Counted from the stretch's first letter, positions 1-11,500 are shown. The stretch: 64,000 nt of DNA from Isoetes taiwanensis (GCA_021234155.1 JAJEKV010000292.1:186001-250000); one strand, 5' to 3'. Notes: generated by a model not told the origin, from the sequence alone. Made by a program: numbers and translations.

Positions 1-849
1 AGCTGTTGCAACTTCGAAACATATCCTAAATAGGTATGGAATGATGTTCGTTCGGAAGACTGTAATTTTTTGTTTGGTAACTAAACGGTGATCGCAGACA
101 AGATCATGATGAATAACGGAATACAAAGCATTTGAGAAACCAAGCAATGCAAAGCAGATAATACTTCACCTGGACGGAAACGTTCAGCTGGGGAAGGAGG
201 AAAAGCGCTAGGTAAAAGGATTGAAATGTCCTTCAACGGTATACTATCTATCCTAATATTTCGAGACTTGTAGAGCTAAAGTTGGGATTCAAACATATTT
301 CTCGTGTCTCAAAATACAAGAAGAAGGGTGACCGCCCGGTGGATGGACAACTCAATTAGGGTTGGTGGGTTGGCTTGATCCTATAATTCTCTCTCTTAGG
401 GCCATTTACAAACAACACAAAGAATCCAGAAAAGTATTATTGTCATGTCTGCATAAAAGGGTCTCTCGTGATTTTAACACCTCTTTTTTTTTTAATTGAA
501 GGATCAAATATATTATTTGAAAGTAATGATGTCATGCACCTACATAACATGATGTGTATGTAGAGATAACCACTCGGCTAATCAAGCAGTCTTTTACAAT
601 CGCGATAAAAATGTCTTGTGGGCTATTTTTCAGAGATAGTACTAAAGTACATTGTACTCATGATCAAAACAAACTTTCTCGGCCTCTTCCATATAAGCCA
701 CAAGAGCCACCCCTTACGCAAGTGCATTGCTATTTTCTTTTTTAGGATGCCATGATGTAAGATATAAACTTAATATCACCTCCTTCACTGATAGAGATGA
801 TTTGGACACTTTCGTTAATCTGTTACAGGTTGACTGAATATCTTGACCT
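1..849. other. gene-free stretch, probable LINE 3' flank
   Basis: No gene or RNA is recognised. The LINE zinc-binding domain at 850-1090 is on the minus strand, so its 3' part and tail would lie here, but reading frames are broken and no poly(A) tract was seen. Confidence 0.4.
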
Positions 850-1090
850 GTATAAAACAATGCTCAATCGTTTCTTCTGACCGGCCACAGATAGGACAAA
901 TTGGTGAAAATGCATCCTTAAATTTTGTTCACCAAAACATTGACCCTAACCACTCTATGAAGAATCTGCCACAACAAAGTAGAAACCTTCGGTGGCAAAT
1001 TGCCCTTCCACATCCATTTCTAAATTTAATCCACTATATCCCATCGAGACAAAAGGCCTATTATCTAATTTTTATGCAGTAGTCTATAAC
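850..1090 (-). pseudogene. LINE ORF2 C-terminal zinc-binding domain (zf-RVT-like) fragment
   Basis: Read on the minus strand, about 60 codons resemble the reverse-transcriptase zinc-binding domain that ends ORF2 of plant L1-type LINEs. An upstream part reads PPKVSTLLWQILHR and a downstream part reads CPICGRSEETIEHCF, i.e. the CxxC...ETIEH signature of that domain. The two parts lie in different frames, so the copy is broken. The reverse transcriptase itself was not recognised upstream, because the LTR element at 1567 follows shortly. In live elements the protein copies LINE RNA at a nicked target site. The identification rests on the motif only. Confidence 0.5.
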
Positions 1091-1561
1091 CCTTCGAAAC
1101 AAAATGTTTTTCTTAAGATTTTCATGTGGTAAACAAAAAGCACCTACTTGTGGATAAGCAAAAAATGGTCAATGGGCCACCAAAATATCCCAAACGCATC
1201 CATCACTTTCCCTTGAATTAAACTTACTTTGATTAAGAAAGTTGGACATCTCGATGGTACCAATCTCCAATGCATGAGATTCACCCTGAGTTCCATTTTT
1301 GAATCCTTTAGGTTTACTACTTGTAGCCACTATAAAGGCATAGACATGATGAGCAATTTTTTATATCTAATTGCCACCAATCTTTTATTGTCTCCCTTGC
1401 CTTCACGAGCCCTTTAAGGAATCGTGATGCACCTAAATAAAGCTTCAGTTCATAAGTGTTGCCCAAGGTAAATTTGCTCTATGAGAGACTTTACCACTGG
1501 AATGCAATGAGATAGTGACTTAACTACAACATTTTGAACATATGGTCGCTTATATTCAAAC
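1091..1561. other. gene-free stretch between LINE fragment and LTR element
   Basis: No supportable gene. The last five bases before 1567 (ATAAC, 1562-1566) are the left target-site duplication of the LTR element that follows. Confidence 0.4.
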
Positions 1562-1566
1562 ATAAC

Positions 1567-2984
1567 TGTGACGTCCCCTACTCATATACGATTGCACTCC
1601 ACCGTATACAAACGGAGTTCATCCCCCATACCAGCTCTATACCTGATACAGGGCCCTCCACGTATCACTCAGAACCTTGGTGAGTTCCGGTGGGGAAGAA
1701 TGAAGGGTCGTTTACCCTATCTCCCTCAGGGGGCCTACCTAGCTGCGTAAGCGTAAAACATACATGTCAAGATACAACATCAATATCTCACACCACCTGA
1801 GGGGCTGCGACATCGCATATCTGCATAGACAAAGATCATTACATCACATGGGAAATCCTACCAAGGCTTTCGGACTTCGGGGATGGCGACGGCTTGGGTC
1901 TCAGAGGTCATTGCGCATTTAATTCATGACAATGGATTTGGGCGGCATAAAGCATGGCTTAGAGTTGTCCACTCCATCCGCCCCTCATTGCACACTTTGC
2001 AGTAGGTTGAAAAGTGTTGGGACGACCAGAAGCCGGCGCGGATGCATAGCCAAAGGGGCTATTCCCGGGTTGCATCTCCCACCAGATGGGGCGGTAGGGG
2101 ATCACTCCCTCCAGATACATCGCGACTCAAAGGTGACTAGAGGGCCACCGCCCTTATTCGACTTGAACCCAATGGAAAGTGACGATCACTCCACCGGTGT
2201 CGAGCCCATGCCTTGCCCACACGCGGTGGCAAACCATTAGACCTAGTCCACAAAGTGATCCCGGTAGACTTTACACACCGGAGGGATCGCTCGAGTTCCG
2301 CGAGATACATCATCCATATACATCACAGAAGAACCAAAGAACTAGATCTAATCAGATCATAGAGTTAGGTTCTTTAGTTAGAGTTTGGCATCCGGGGATC
2401 TAAGGTGGTCAGCTATGGGCAATTTAATAGGCTAAACCCTACCGATTCAATGACTGGAAGGCGGTTTAGGCTATTAAATTGACTAAATACCCGATCCTTG
2501 GCTCGATCCTCCTGCCTACGAACTTCGACCATCCTCTTTGAACTGCTAGAAGATGGAGCTAGAAAGGGAAACTAATGACCAAATCATTTCGAGTCCTGGG
2601 AGGCTTTTGACTCACGGGGCAAGTAAAACAGAGCCCTAAAATGGCATGAACGAAAATAGCAAGTTAGGGTTTCCTTTACCTAAATAGACAAGGGTTTAGG
2701 GCTAGGGTTTCCAATTACCCTTTTTAGCATGTGGGATAATTGGGTATGGCCCACTTGCCTTTATTAGCTAGGTGGCATAAAGTGTCCACATGGGAAAATG
2801 TGTACCCTAGATAAATGTGCACATGGGTAAATGTGCACATTAATAAATGCACACACACTTTGCGAAGTTGCCCCCTAGGGCTACACCGCTTGGCCACATG
2901 TCATTGCCTACAGACACGTCGGTGCGGTGCGGCGTGATAAAAGCGATGCGATCCTCCCCGGGCGTTATCGCTGCAGGCGTCACA
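1567..2984 (-). repeat. 3' LTR of the 12-kb element
   Basis: This 1418-bp direct repeat pairs with 11982-13566. Termini are TGTGACG...CGTCACA. It lacks about 160 bp present in the other LTR (around 12710-12880). The two copies also differ by many 1-3 base indels, often CG in one where the other has CAG or CTG, for example 1586 against 11999. Confidence 0.9.
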
Positions 2985-2997
2985 TTCTCCCCACCTT
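2985..2997 (-). other. polypurine tract of the 12-kb element
   Basis: Read on the minus strand, AAGGTGGGGAGAA directly abuts the 3' LTR, where plus-strand DNA synthesis would be primed. A near-identical purine run lies a little upstream (3025-3036) and may be a duplicate PPT. Confidence 0.75.
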
Positions 2998-3725
2998 GAA
3001 ATGATGTTTCGCTGCACATGGGTGTCTCCCCACCTTGGGATCTTCCTAACACGCAATCAACTTGATGCATACATACAAAGTACTACTAGCATACTTACAC
3101 ATTTATTAGAATTACCTTAAGGTAATATTTTTAAAACATTATTACATCATTACATTATCAAATAACTTATCAATTCTTACTTCCATTAAAACAAGGTACT
3201 TATTAGTTCACTTATCACAACATCAAAATTTAATGGGTTCCATATACTATTTTGCTTCGAGGTACTTCTTCATTCCTTGCAACACATTCCAACAAAATTT
3301 GTGTTGCAAGTCTTGTAGCTTCGACCTCCTTGCCCCCGAGGCTCTATTGGCCCGCAGTCGACACTATATTAGTACCATTTTAATTTTTGGTTATAAGGGA
3401 ACCACCCCATCTATCTACATGAATGCATGGCTAATCTCCGTGAGGAAGAGGATGCTTCTTCCATCGTGTCAGGAGACACGGCCCTATAATGCCTATATGG
3501 CTCATGCCTGCACCTTTAGTTGCCCAAGCGTGGAGGATAGGGGTCCTTCCCGTAATGGGGTGAAGGATAGAGTCCTCCCCGAGGCATTGACTAGAGGTGC
3601 TTTTCCTATCAATGCATTCCCCGAATGACCTCTTATCTCTGAGGTCGGTCTACTTCGTGGGACGTAGACTTTCTAATCTACCTTCCAACTCATCCAAGCC
3701 GAACGGCGGCCATGCCTACATCGAC
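2998..3725 (-). other. 3' untranslated part of the 12-kb element
   Basis: This stretch lies between the pol remnants and the PPT. No conserved domain was recognised; small open frames on both strands do not resemble known proteins. Confidence 0.4.
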
Positions 3726-3726
3726 A

Positions 3727-4029
3727 TTACACCACGCCCCTAGAGATCACCGTAGTGGTCTCATCATTCAGAACAACGATGCAACCCATACCTAGCATAA
3801 GTTGCATGAGATTAATCTTAACTACACATGGAATTAATCTACACAAATCGACATGCCTGAGCCAATTTCTTAGGAGATGACCTTGTCGCCCCATTGCTCC
3901 ATGAACTGTGGGTAACGCTTTTATTAGATCCTTCTTAAGTACCCATGTCGTTTTCCACCGACAAGTGTTTCCACTTGACCAAAAATTGGAGGAACTCCGA
4001 TCTCCTTGTTTTCTTGAAGGCTTTATCAA
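3727..4029 (-). pseudogene. possible chromodomain-like end of pol
   Basis: On the minus strand, downstream of integrase, one frame reads LVKWKHLSVEND, resembling the VKWK core of chromodomains at the end of chromovirus integrases, which steer insertion by binding modified histones. Stops and frameshifts interrupt it, and only about 20 residues are convincing. The position after integrase fits. It could instead be chance similarity in the integrase tail. Confidence 0.35.
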
Positions 4030-4199
4030 GAATCAATTTCGAACTATTTCCAAATGCTTCTTTCGTCATTTCCAACAACGCTTGGAGTGTCCAATACTTC
4101 ATCCGGATTTGGAGTATGCTTCTTCAACAAACTCACGTGGAAGACTTTATGAATCTTTAGGTGTACCGGGCAAAGTCTAACTTGTAGGATTGATTTCCT

Positions 4200-5360
4200 A
4201 CCGGACTATTTTGAAGGGTCCAGCCCACCTTGGAGCAAGCTTTTACAATTTTCGGCGTGAAGCTTCGCCTACTTCACTTTGATCTTGAGCCACATGTCGT
4301 CAGCTTAACTTGGAACTCTCGGATTGTCCGATGCTTGTCGACGATGCTCTTTGTCGACTTCTTTGCTAAGAAGATATCCTCGAACTTCTTCCACCAAATG
4401 CGATGTTTCGGCCAACATTTGTTCTAAACCTCTACTTTGACACGAGATTGTGCCAAGTGTCCGAGTTAGACATTGGTAGCCGAATTGATCATGAACGGCG
4501 ACATTTGGGATGATTCCTACTTGGTGCTATTATGTTTAACTCCACCAAGTGAATAAACTCTTCCCACATACCCCGCTTGTTCCGGACATAGTTTGTGAGC
4601 ATATCTTTCAAAATTCGTTGGTCCGCTCTGTTTGCCCATCCGTCGAGGATGATAGGCGTGCTCATGGACGGCTTTCGATGCAATTGTCGCAAAGAGATCT
4701 TGCCAAAGGCACTCATGAACTTCGGGTCTCGTTTGAGATGATCTCCCTACATGTCATGGAGCCCGAAGATTTTTTGGTGAAGAACTTCATTTGTGTCCAT
4801 AGTCGTCCCGGGTTGGTCCCGCAAGGCACAAAATGTGCCATCTTTGACAACTTGTCACCACGCACCATCAAGGCATCCTTCCCTCTTTACCGTCTTGAAG
4901 CCCCGTTATGAAGTCCATGCCGATGACCTCCCACTTAGTGTTCGCAGACCGCTAATGGTTCCAATGCCCCGAATTGGAAGCTACTCTTCGATTCTGTCTG
5001 GACGACATAGCTGACACTCTTTGATGTAGCGAAGCTACCTGCTTCTTCATTCACGGCCAATAATAGTCTGCCGCACACTTTGAAATATGTCTTCATAAAT
5101 CTGCGTGGCCAGCTATTGGATCATTGTGGGTGTCGTGGAGAATCAACTTCCTCACCCGATGATTCCAAGACACACAACTTGTTCTTATGGTACAAGAGGT
5201 TGCCTTCCTTCTTAAAAATTTTTGAATGTTTCCCTCTCCTTATCCGTCCTTGCCTCCTTGCACAAGCTTGCCCACACTTCCTTGAAGCCTTCATCCGTTG
5301 GCAAGGTTTCTTCGATCTTCTTACCAAAGTCGCCGGAGAGTGTCGAAATTGCATTGCAAT
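4200..5360 (-). pseudogene. integrase remnant of the 12-kb element
   Basis: Minus-strand frames between 4489 and 4716 read QRILKDMLTNYVRNKRGMWE followed by EFIHLVE. This matches the end of the Ty3/gypsy integrase core, where proviral proteins have R-L-E-D-M-L and W-E near the third catalytic acidic residue. A stretch upstream (about 5121-5354) corresponds to the RNase H-to-integrase linker and N-terminal part. The enzyme would join element DNA to the target. Several frame changes occur, so no intact protein is encoded. Confidence 0.6.
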
Positions 5361-5426
5361 GCACTCTAGTTGTCGTGGATGCCTTGAAAACGATCCGCTA
5401 CCACGCTGAGCTTCCCGGCTTGTAGA

Positions 5427-5640
5427 CTATATCAAAGTCATACTCTTCGAGGAACTCCATCCACCGGCGCCCAGGGTTAAGGTGTGGTTGCGTGCGGAAT
5501 ACATCTTGGAGGCTCGATGATCGTGGTCCAGCGGAACTTCCTTCCCAAGAGGTAGTGCCTCCAAATTCTTAATGCCCTCGACAACCGCAAGCAATTCTTG
5601 ATCATGGGTCCGGTGGCGTTTTCGGCCGTTCATCTTCGGG
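5427..5640 (-). pseudogene. RNase H remnant of the 12-kb element
   Basis: The minus-strand frame reads RKRHRTHDQELLAVVEGIKN and continues into LPLGKEV and DHRASK. This resembles the conserved segment of Ty3/gypsy RNase H (THD/E-K/Q-E-L-LAVV ... LLG ... T-DH). The enzyme degrades the RNA strand during reverse transcription. It lies between RT and integrase, as expected. The frame breaks on both sides. Confidence 0.7.
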
Positions 5641-5899
5641 AATTATACTTACTACTGGCTCTTCCTCGCATGAACGCGCACTGTGGCTATCTTACTTGCG
5701 TCTGCATGTAAGCCACAAGCTTGTCTTTCTCACGGGTCGGGGTCAAGGCGAGGGCGGTTTGTCAAAGCTTCCTTCAACAATTCAAACCCTACTTTGGGCT
5801 TTCTTGTGCCAATGATCAGCCCAATCCTTTCACTCTTTTAAAGCCCTCGTCAAGTCACGTTAGCGGGCCGCTATCTTGCAAAGTTCTTCACAAACTTCT

Positions 5900-6720
5900 G
5901 TCAGTGGTACCGCTAGGCCAAGAAAACTTCGACCTCATGGACATTCTTCGGTGCCGGCCAGAATGACTGCTTCCAATCTTGGCGGTGATCCGCCGAAATC
6001 CCTTCCAATACCGAGATCACATGACCCGGTATTCCACCTTCTCCGCTATGGCGGTGGCACCGACAACTTGGCGACAACCGGTGCCTCCTTAATTTCTCAA
6101 GCACTCTCCTTAGGTGTTATAATGCGGTCCTCCGTTGATCTCGCTATACACCAAAATGTCATCAAAGAATACTATCACAAAGGTGTCCAAGAACTCCCTC
6201 AAGATGTCGCTCATGAGCCTCATGAACGCTTTCGATAAGCCAAAAAGGCATTACCGCGGAACTCATAGTGCCCATACCTGGTCCTCAAAGCCCTTTTATG
6301 AACGTCTTCTTCCTTTATTATGATCCGATGATAGCCTAGGTCAATTTTGGAGAAGACTTTTGCCCCTTGGAGCTGATCCATCAAGTCATCCGACCGGGAG
6401 GGCATATTTATTCTTGATGGTGTGCTCGCTCAACCGCCTCGTAATCTATGCACATCCTCGCCGCCATCCTTCTTCTTTCCAAAAGAATGGGTGCCTCTAA
6501 AGCGGTGAGACGCTTAGGTCTAATGAAGCCTAGGTCGAGCAACTCCCGCGAATTGCTTCTTTAGCTCGGGTCACTCCTCTGCGTTGTTCAGACGTGGAGC
6601 CTTGCTTGTCGGCTTTCGTTCCTAGTTCGAAAGTGCTATCTCACACTTTCGACTCCCCTATAAGGAGGGAGCCGCTTGATCTCATCCGGAAAGAGATCGT
6701 GGAACTCCGCGGACCAACTT
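5900..6720 (-). pseudogene. reverse transcriptase remnant of the 12-kb element
   Basis: Minus-strand frames give, in order: FPDEIKRLPP (about 6690), an RMCIDY-like block (about 6450), [18 protein letters not shown], and [20 protein letters not shown] with GHYEF (6220-6405). These are RT fingers and palm motif A of the chromovirus branch of Ty3/gypsy. Between KIDL and GYH two residues usual in the family (RS) are missing, and the frame shifts right after GHYEFR. The YxDD motif was not found in an open frame. The enzyme would copy element RNA to DNA; this copy is broken. Confidence 0.75.
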
Positions 6721-6819
6721 AGCTATTTGCTTGGGCAACTTGCCGAAAGCACCTTATCTTCCTTGCTTTCTTCTGATTCGGGCTCTTGATCTCAAGCTTG
6801 AAGATATATGCTACTGCTC

Positions 6820-7570
6820 AATCTTTATGCACCTGAACAGCTGCTTACTAGACATACACTGCATGATGGAGACAACTTCTTTAGCTGTGATCTCTATGAT
6901 CTTGCCATTGGGTGCTGTGAGGGTCACCTTCCGCTTTCCACAATCAATGAGGGCCTGGCGGACCAAGATACTCCATTCCAATGATTAAATCATACTTTCC
7001 AATATTCATTACCTCCGCCCCCATCCGGATGTTGATTCCGGCAAATCGATGTCGGTTTATCCTTTTTTCTGCTGTTGTGCCTCACTCCCCGCTTGCTAAC
7101 ACTACGGGTCTCGGCTTGGATTTTCAATGGCTTGAGCTTCAACATCTCGACCATTCTTGGGGATGCAAAGTTGTGGCTACTTCGAAGTCTATCGTGATTG
7201 TAAATGACTTGGCTTTGGCCTTCCCTATTGTGGGAGATTACGTCGATTGATTCTCCGCTTTGTTCTGTATCTATGGCGCAAAATATGACACTCACCCTGG
7301 ATATAGTCGCGGGCTGCCAGGCCGTCGCCGACGGGAGTGTCCCATCCTCCTCAACTCCGAAGGCTGGCGGCTCATGACGAGGGGCGCTTCGTTGTCCTGT
7401 GGGTCTGGCCGGAAGCACAAGCAAAGTTGCTTCTCTATGCACTCCCCGCCTCTTCTCCTTGGGCATTGCCTCAAGAAGGACCGTGACCGCTTTTGGAGTA
7501 GTTTGATCCTCTTGCTTGTCCTTGAAGGACACCCGCTTTTTCTCCTGTTCTCCCATAGTTGCCACTATAT
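6820..7570 (-). pseudogene. protease region of the 12-kb element
   Basis: The minus-strand frame from about 7565 is lysine- and proline-rich (KKRVSFKDKQEDQTTPK) and runs into a block around 6850-7000. That block has a GMEYL motif followed by a segment reading LIDCGKRKVTLTAPNGKI after a frame change, typical of the C-terminal half of retropepsins and the linker to RT. The catalytic D-S/T-G was not securely found. It would cleave the Gag-Pol polyprotein. Confidence 0.5.
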
Positions 7571-8580
7571 GGGGCTTTAGCCGGCCCTGGCTGGCCGCTC
7601 TAGGGCTATAGCTTCCCTATTGCCTTGCCCTTTATCCCGTAATCTTTGCTACCTCGGCCGTTTCGAGGCCACGTTCCTTGCAAGCTTATTGCCTTGGATT
7701 ACGCTTCGACATTGTTTTAGGATTTATTGCCCTTACAAGCTTATGGATCTCGGCCATTCAATCCTTCAATATAGCTTTTTCAAGTGCTTTTCACTCAACT
7801 CGAGACATAAAGCCTTATCTCATGAATTCCTCTCAGATATTTCTGATTGATTTGTTGCCTTGCCGCAACCCAGAATGTTGCATCATGTTGGACTTATGTT
7901 CTCATGTACATAATGGGCTTTGAAAGCCTTAGCAAACTTTTTTTGAACCTCGCAGAATCGCCCCTCGCTTTCAAGCCATGGGCCTGGGCATAACCCTTCC
8001 ACCAAATGCATGCCGCTCCCTTCAAAGTTGTTGCCACTCTGCCCTTTGTCTTTGTCCTTCATGCTATAGGTATTGCCATACAGCTCATCTCATCTAACCA
8101 TGCTTCTACTTCCATCCCGGACCTGTTATCTCCCAAGAAATGTTCCAACTTTCTGGCTTTCCATACATTGCTGAGTGCTGAGTCAACCTTCTTCTCGTAA
8201 TCCGAGGCCTTTGAGTCCCTTTGTCTGCCGTCTCTACGGTCCTGCAGCTGCTCTTCCTCTTCCTCGGAGTCGGAATCCGAATCAGAGCTTGTGTCGGAGG
8301 ATTCCGTGCTGGGGGACCTCCTTCTCTTGCTCCTCTTCTTGTCTGAGGTGGTGCTTCCGGCAGTTGGACACTGTCGTTTGGGCCAACTCCTCCTTGTGCT
8401 GCCAAGAAAGCCTTTATTTGCTCAAGGTCCATTCTCATCTGTGACATTTCTTCCTCAGGAGTCATTGGGCCGAATGCTTCATAAAGGTTCCATGCCGGGT
8501 GCGGTCTAGGCGGAGTCTGTTCTTCCCTACGGTCTCGCCGTTGTTGTTCTCCTGAGCCTGGGCCTCTAGCTGCATACACA
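7571..8580 (-). pseudogene. gag remnant of the 12-kb element
   Basis: The first minus-strand frame (8106-8579) opens with MYAARGPGSGEQQRRDRREE and continues with MTPEEEMSQMRMDLEQIKAF, a charged N-terminal linker. Downstream broken frames (about 7700-8000) include KKFAKAFKAHYVHENISP, similar to the capsid domain of plant Ty3 gag. No CCHC knuckle was recognised. Immediately upstream (8590-8750) lies an AT-rich stretch ending TTGTGTATGCAG, which looks like an intron acceptor, so gag may be expressed from a spliced RNA. That is inference. Confidence 0.5.
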
Positions 8581-8750
8581 AGTAGATCATGGCTTTACGG
8601 TTAGCTTTATTTATTCTATTGCATTGTATGTGTTTGTTGGTATAGTTGTGGCACAAAATACATCAACAAAACATTTAATAGTGCAAAAGAAAATGTATTT
8701 ATATATATATCTAATATTTTAGTACAATGTTTCTGGGATCAAGAGTCTAA

Positions 8751-10395
8751 CTATTCTTGAAATTGCCGGTAGGATGGATTATCCTCAAGAAACTTCTTAA
8801 CTTGGGCCGTTCCTACCGAGCGTCCCAAGTTCCTGAGGATGTTGGTTGATGTCCCGCCCTGCAAGGCTTGCACCAAGTTTTCTACTACCCGCGATTCGGA
8901 TGTGTAGGCGCGGTCATCGCTAGTCTTCCCTCGGGCTGTGGAAGAGGGTATGGCAAAGTCGAAGATATCATGCCATCGCTCTCTTGACTAGGGATGACAT
9001 GGTCAATCACAGTGGCAAATGAAAGCATGCCTCGCCAAAGCCGGAGAGTGCGATGAGCATGAACCTCCTTCTTCACCCCTTGGCTGAACTTGGGTGTATG
9101 ACCGCTATATCCTTAGATCCATCGGTAGAGGCAAATAGTGCCTCAATGATGCATCCCGCTTCTCTGCCGACGAAGTCGTCATCTCCTCCCCACCCTCCTG
9201 GTGTATGCCCGCATTACTCATGGTCGACTCGACTCCTGTTAGTTCCGTGTAGTCCCTGACCGTTGATGAGATCCGCCTGAGGTCGATCTCGCCTCTTCTT
9301 TTTGCTGGGGCTGTCGTCAAGAGCTCGCCATTAAAATATTCGTGGGTTTTCCCACCGGATGCTCATCTGCTCTTGGATGGCGTAGAACTCCTCTTCCGTT
9401 GGTAGCTCCGTAGCTTCCATTATTTGCCTGATGTTGCTGTAGGCTTGTATGTCTCAAGTCGACTCCCCGGGGTAAGCTCTGCTTATCATATTGAGATCGC
9501 AGGATGGCTAGTGAGGTGGGGTACGATATTGGTATGGGACAATATTGTATACTACCAATAGTCTAGTGAAAGTGGGATCTCTGTAGGCTTCTCTTACTTG
9601 AAGTGGGAAGTCGAGGCTCCTCGGACGATGAAGTCGCTCTAGATCTGATTGTTGCCGCAGTTGATGCAGCAACTCGTCGAGTCAAGATCCCCGTTCCCTC
9701 GATTGGGAGGTTCTCGATGTCGTTGAGGAGCGTACTCTCGCCGCCGATGATGATGGGGGCTAGGCTTGTGATGCCTAGCCCGAAGCGGGAGCGATCCCCG
9801 AGGGTCGCCGCCGCCGCTCAAAGATCTTGTCTGCCTCCCCGCCGGCCGCCGCCTCTTCGGTCGAAGCTCGACGTAGTCCCCTCGTCATCCCATTCCTCGC
9901 CTTCTCGCTCTTTTTTTTGCTCCTGTTGGTACCGCAAAGGAGCTGACCTGGCTGGAGGAGGCTATGGGGTCTACATCCATGGGAGGGATAGAGGTTTCCC
10001 CATGGGGTTTTCTACAAGGCCGATGGGGAAAGAAAGATTGCTAAGGCGGCGGTGTAGGAGAAGTACTTGGTCCCGCCAACCGCCAAGACCATGTAGTCTG
10101 GAAACCTCTGGGCCTTGTTGGTCAGATACTTGGCAATGTTTGGAACATCATCCAAGGCTGCTTGAAGGGATGGCCTGGGAACAAAATAGCCTGTACAAGG
10201 GGGGAGCTGCACTAAGGACGGTCCTACCCTAGCTTGGAACTCGGTTAAGACTTCTCTATATCTTTGGGTTGCGCAAGTCGCAGTGGCTTGGACATCTATC
10301 TCTTTCCGGAAAACTTGAAAAATGGCATTGACATCTACTTTCGGGTACGCATGGCCCATGGCTGCATACCATCTCCCAAGTCGGCCGGTTGCCAT
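8751..10395 (-). pseudogene. extra ORF upstream of gag in the 12-kb element (unidentified)
   Basis: A minus-strand coding region begins at ATG 10395, 114 bases downstream of a TATA box (10509-10516). Its first 127 codons are open (MATGRLGRWYAAMGHAYPKV...). Further along, in changed frames, come a basic patch KKRARRR resembling a nuclear localisation signal (about 9900) and a final block GGTSTNILRNLGRSVGTAQ that ends NPSYRQFQE plus stop at 8751. It is not a gag, pol or env domain I recognise. It lies between the CENH3-like segment and gag inside the LTRs, and may be a captured host gene or an element-specific protein. Coding sense is inferred from residue make-up and the start/TATA spacing. 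Confidence 0.4.
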
Positions 10396-10508
10396 GGATC
10401 TAGAGGGGAAGAGACTATCAAACGGATGCAAAAGCGCCTCAGGGAGCTGGAAGATCGCCTAAAAGGTCGGGAGCAAACTTGTAAGGTGCTAAGTGAGAAA
10501 TGGGGGTC

Positions 10509-10516
10509 TATTTATA
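10509..10516 (-). promoter_or_regulatory. TATA box upstream of the extra ORF
   Basis: The minus strand reads CTATAAATAGACCCCCATTT. A very similar block (CTATAAATAGAC...CCCCCATTT) lies at 11380-11398, upstream of the CENH3-like segment. The spacing of about 115 bases to ATG 10395 suits a plant core promoter with a leader. Confidence 0.5.
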
Positions 10517-10711
10517 GACAAGGGGAAAAACCCTAATTTTTGGGTGACTTGGAAAGCTCTTGAGGTTGGGCAACTGATCTATTTTGAGGTCAAGAATGAG
10601 GATTGGAATACTACTTTGAGGGGTTTGAGCATGACTAGGACCTGCTCTAATGAACCTATTGCAACAACTAGAGGTCAATTGGATATGGAATGCTATAGGA
10701 AATGCTAGAAG

Positions 10712-10778
10712 GTCTCACGGTGTGCGCCATGGCACAAAACAAAAAGTTAGTTTTTGGCCTGGGCGTATACCGTGAGAC
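10712..10778. repeat. 67-bp hairpin unit 1
   Basis: The unit starts GTCTCACGG and ends CCGTGAGAC, a perfect 9-bp inverted repeat. The core holds the shared string GGCACAAAACAAAAAGTTAG. Related units lie at 10913, 11501 and 11712. Confidence 0.85.
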
Positions 10779-10912
10779 ATTGCCCTATTTTGGTCAAAAC
10801 TTATCTAAACAAGGTAAACTAAGGGTCAAAACATGATAGTCTCATTGAGATAATCAGGATTGACCCCTTACTTGGCCGATTTGGATACGTTTTGGTCTAC
10901 TTTTCAAGATGT

Positions 10913-10980
10913 GTCTCAACTTGCAGCGCCATGGCACAAAACAAAAAGTTAGTTTTTGGCCTGGGCGCATACCGTGAGAC
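10913..10980. repeat. 68-bp hairpin unit 2
   Basis: The right end CCGTGAGAC is kept; the left end is degraded (GTCTCAAC). The core matches unit 1 over more than 45 bases, and the flanking ACATTG.CCTATTTTGGT is also shared with unit 1, so the duplicated segment is longer than the hairpin. Confidence 0.8.
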
Positions 10981-11125
10981 ATTGGCCTATTTTGGTTTAT
11001 ACTTGCCCAATTTTAGTAAAATAAAAGCCAAATATTGCTAATTGGACTATTCAAGCTCAATTACTCACTCATAACTTGCAACAAAAACACTTTTTATATT
11101 AACAAAATTTTAACATGTACAAAAT

Positions 11126-11286
11126 TTACTGGCGTTCTCCCTTAACATAACTGGCCAGGTCCATGTCTTTCTTCATCAGTGTGACTCGTTTAGCATGTAC
11201 TGTGCAGGCCGTAGAATCTTCGAAGTGCTCGATGAAGATCTGCCTTCTCTGTCGAGAAGACGCTGTCGAAGCATCTCCTCATGTTT
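11126..11286 (-). pseudogene. CENH3-like histone H3 C-terminal segment inside the LTR element
   Basis: On the minus strand an open frame from about 11245 reads [20 protein letters not shown], then [17 protein letters not shown] and a stop at 11128-11126. This matches the histone-fold alpha-2/alpha-3 end of histone H3, stopping exactly where H3 ends (canonical H3 has HAKRVTIMPKD...GER). The TLMKKD string is closer to plant centromeric H3 (RVTLMRKD) than to canonical TIMPKD. Upstream, in another frame, [12 protein letters not shown] parallels the RFQSSAV..LQEA helix, so a frameshift lies near 11250. The N-terminal tail is missing. A TATA box lies about 110 bases upstream (11391-11398). It sits between PBS and gag of a chromovirus-type element, flanked by two hairpin units on each side. 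It could be a captured gene fragment or part of an element-encoded protein. Confidence 0.65.
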
Positions 11287-11390
11287 TACGATTCGGCCGA
11301 ATCTGAGTTATGGCGCCAAAAATCGCCCTCAACCCGGTGGGAGCACTTTTCTAACTGTGAACCTACAAATGGGGGGAGGGGGTCTATGTC

Positions 11391-11398
11391 TATTTATA
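11391..11398 (-). promoter_or_regulatory. TATA box upstream of the CENH3-like segment
   Basis: The minus strand reads ACTATAAATAGAC, followed by a C-rich run and CCCCCATTT, a close match to the block at 10500-10518. This suggests that a promoter region was duplicated within the element. Confidence 0.5.
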
Positions 11399-11500
11399 GT
11401 TTGGCCATTTTTAGGTCAAATCTCAAGTTACTCTTTTGGATGGGCCAAGGCACCTATTAACCTATTACATATGCTTACTTGAGACTTTTCTAACCCATTG

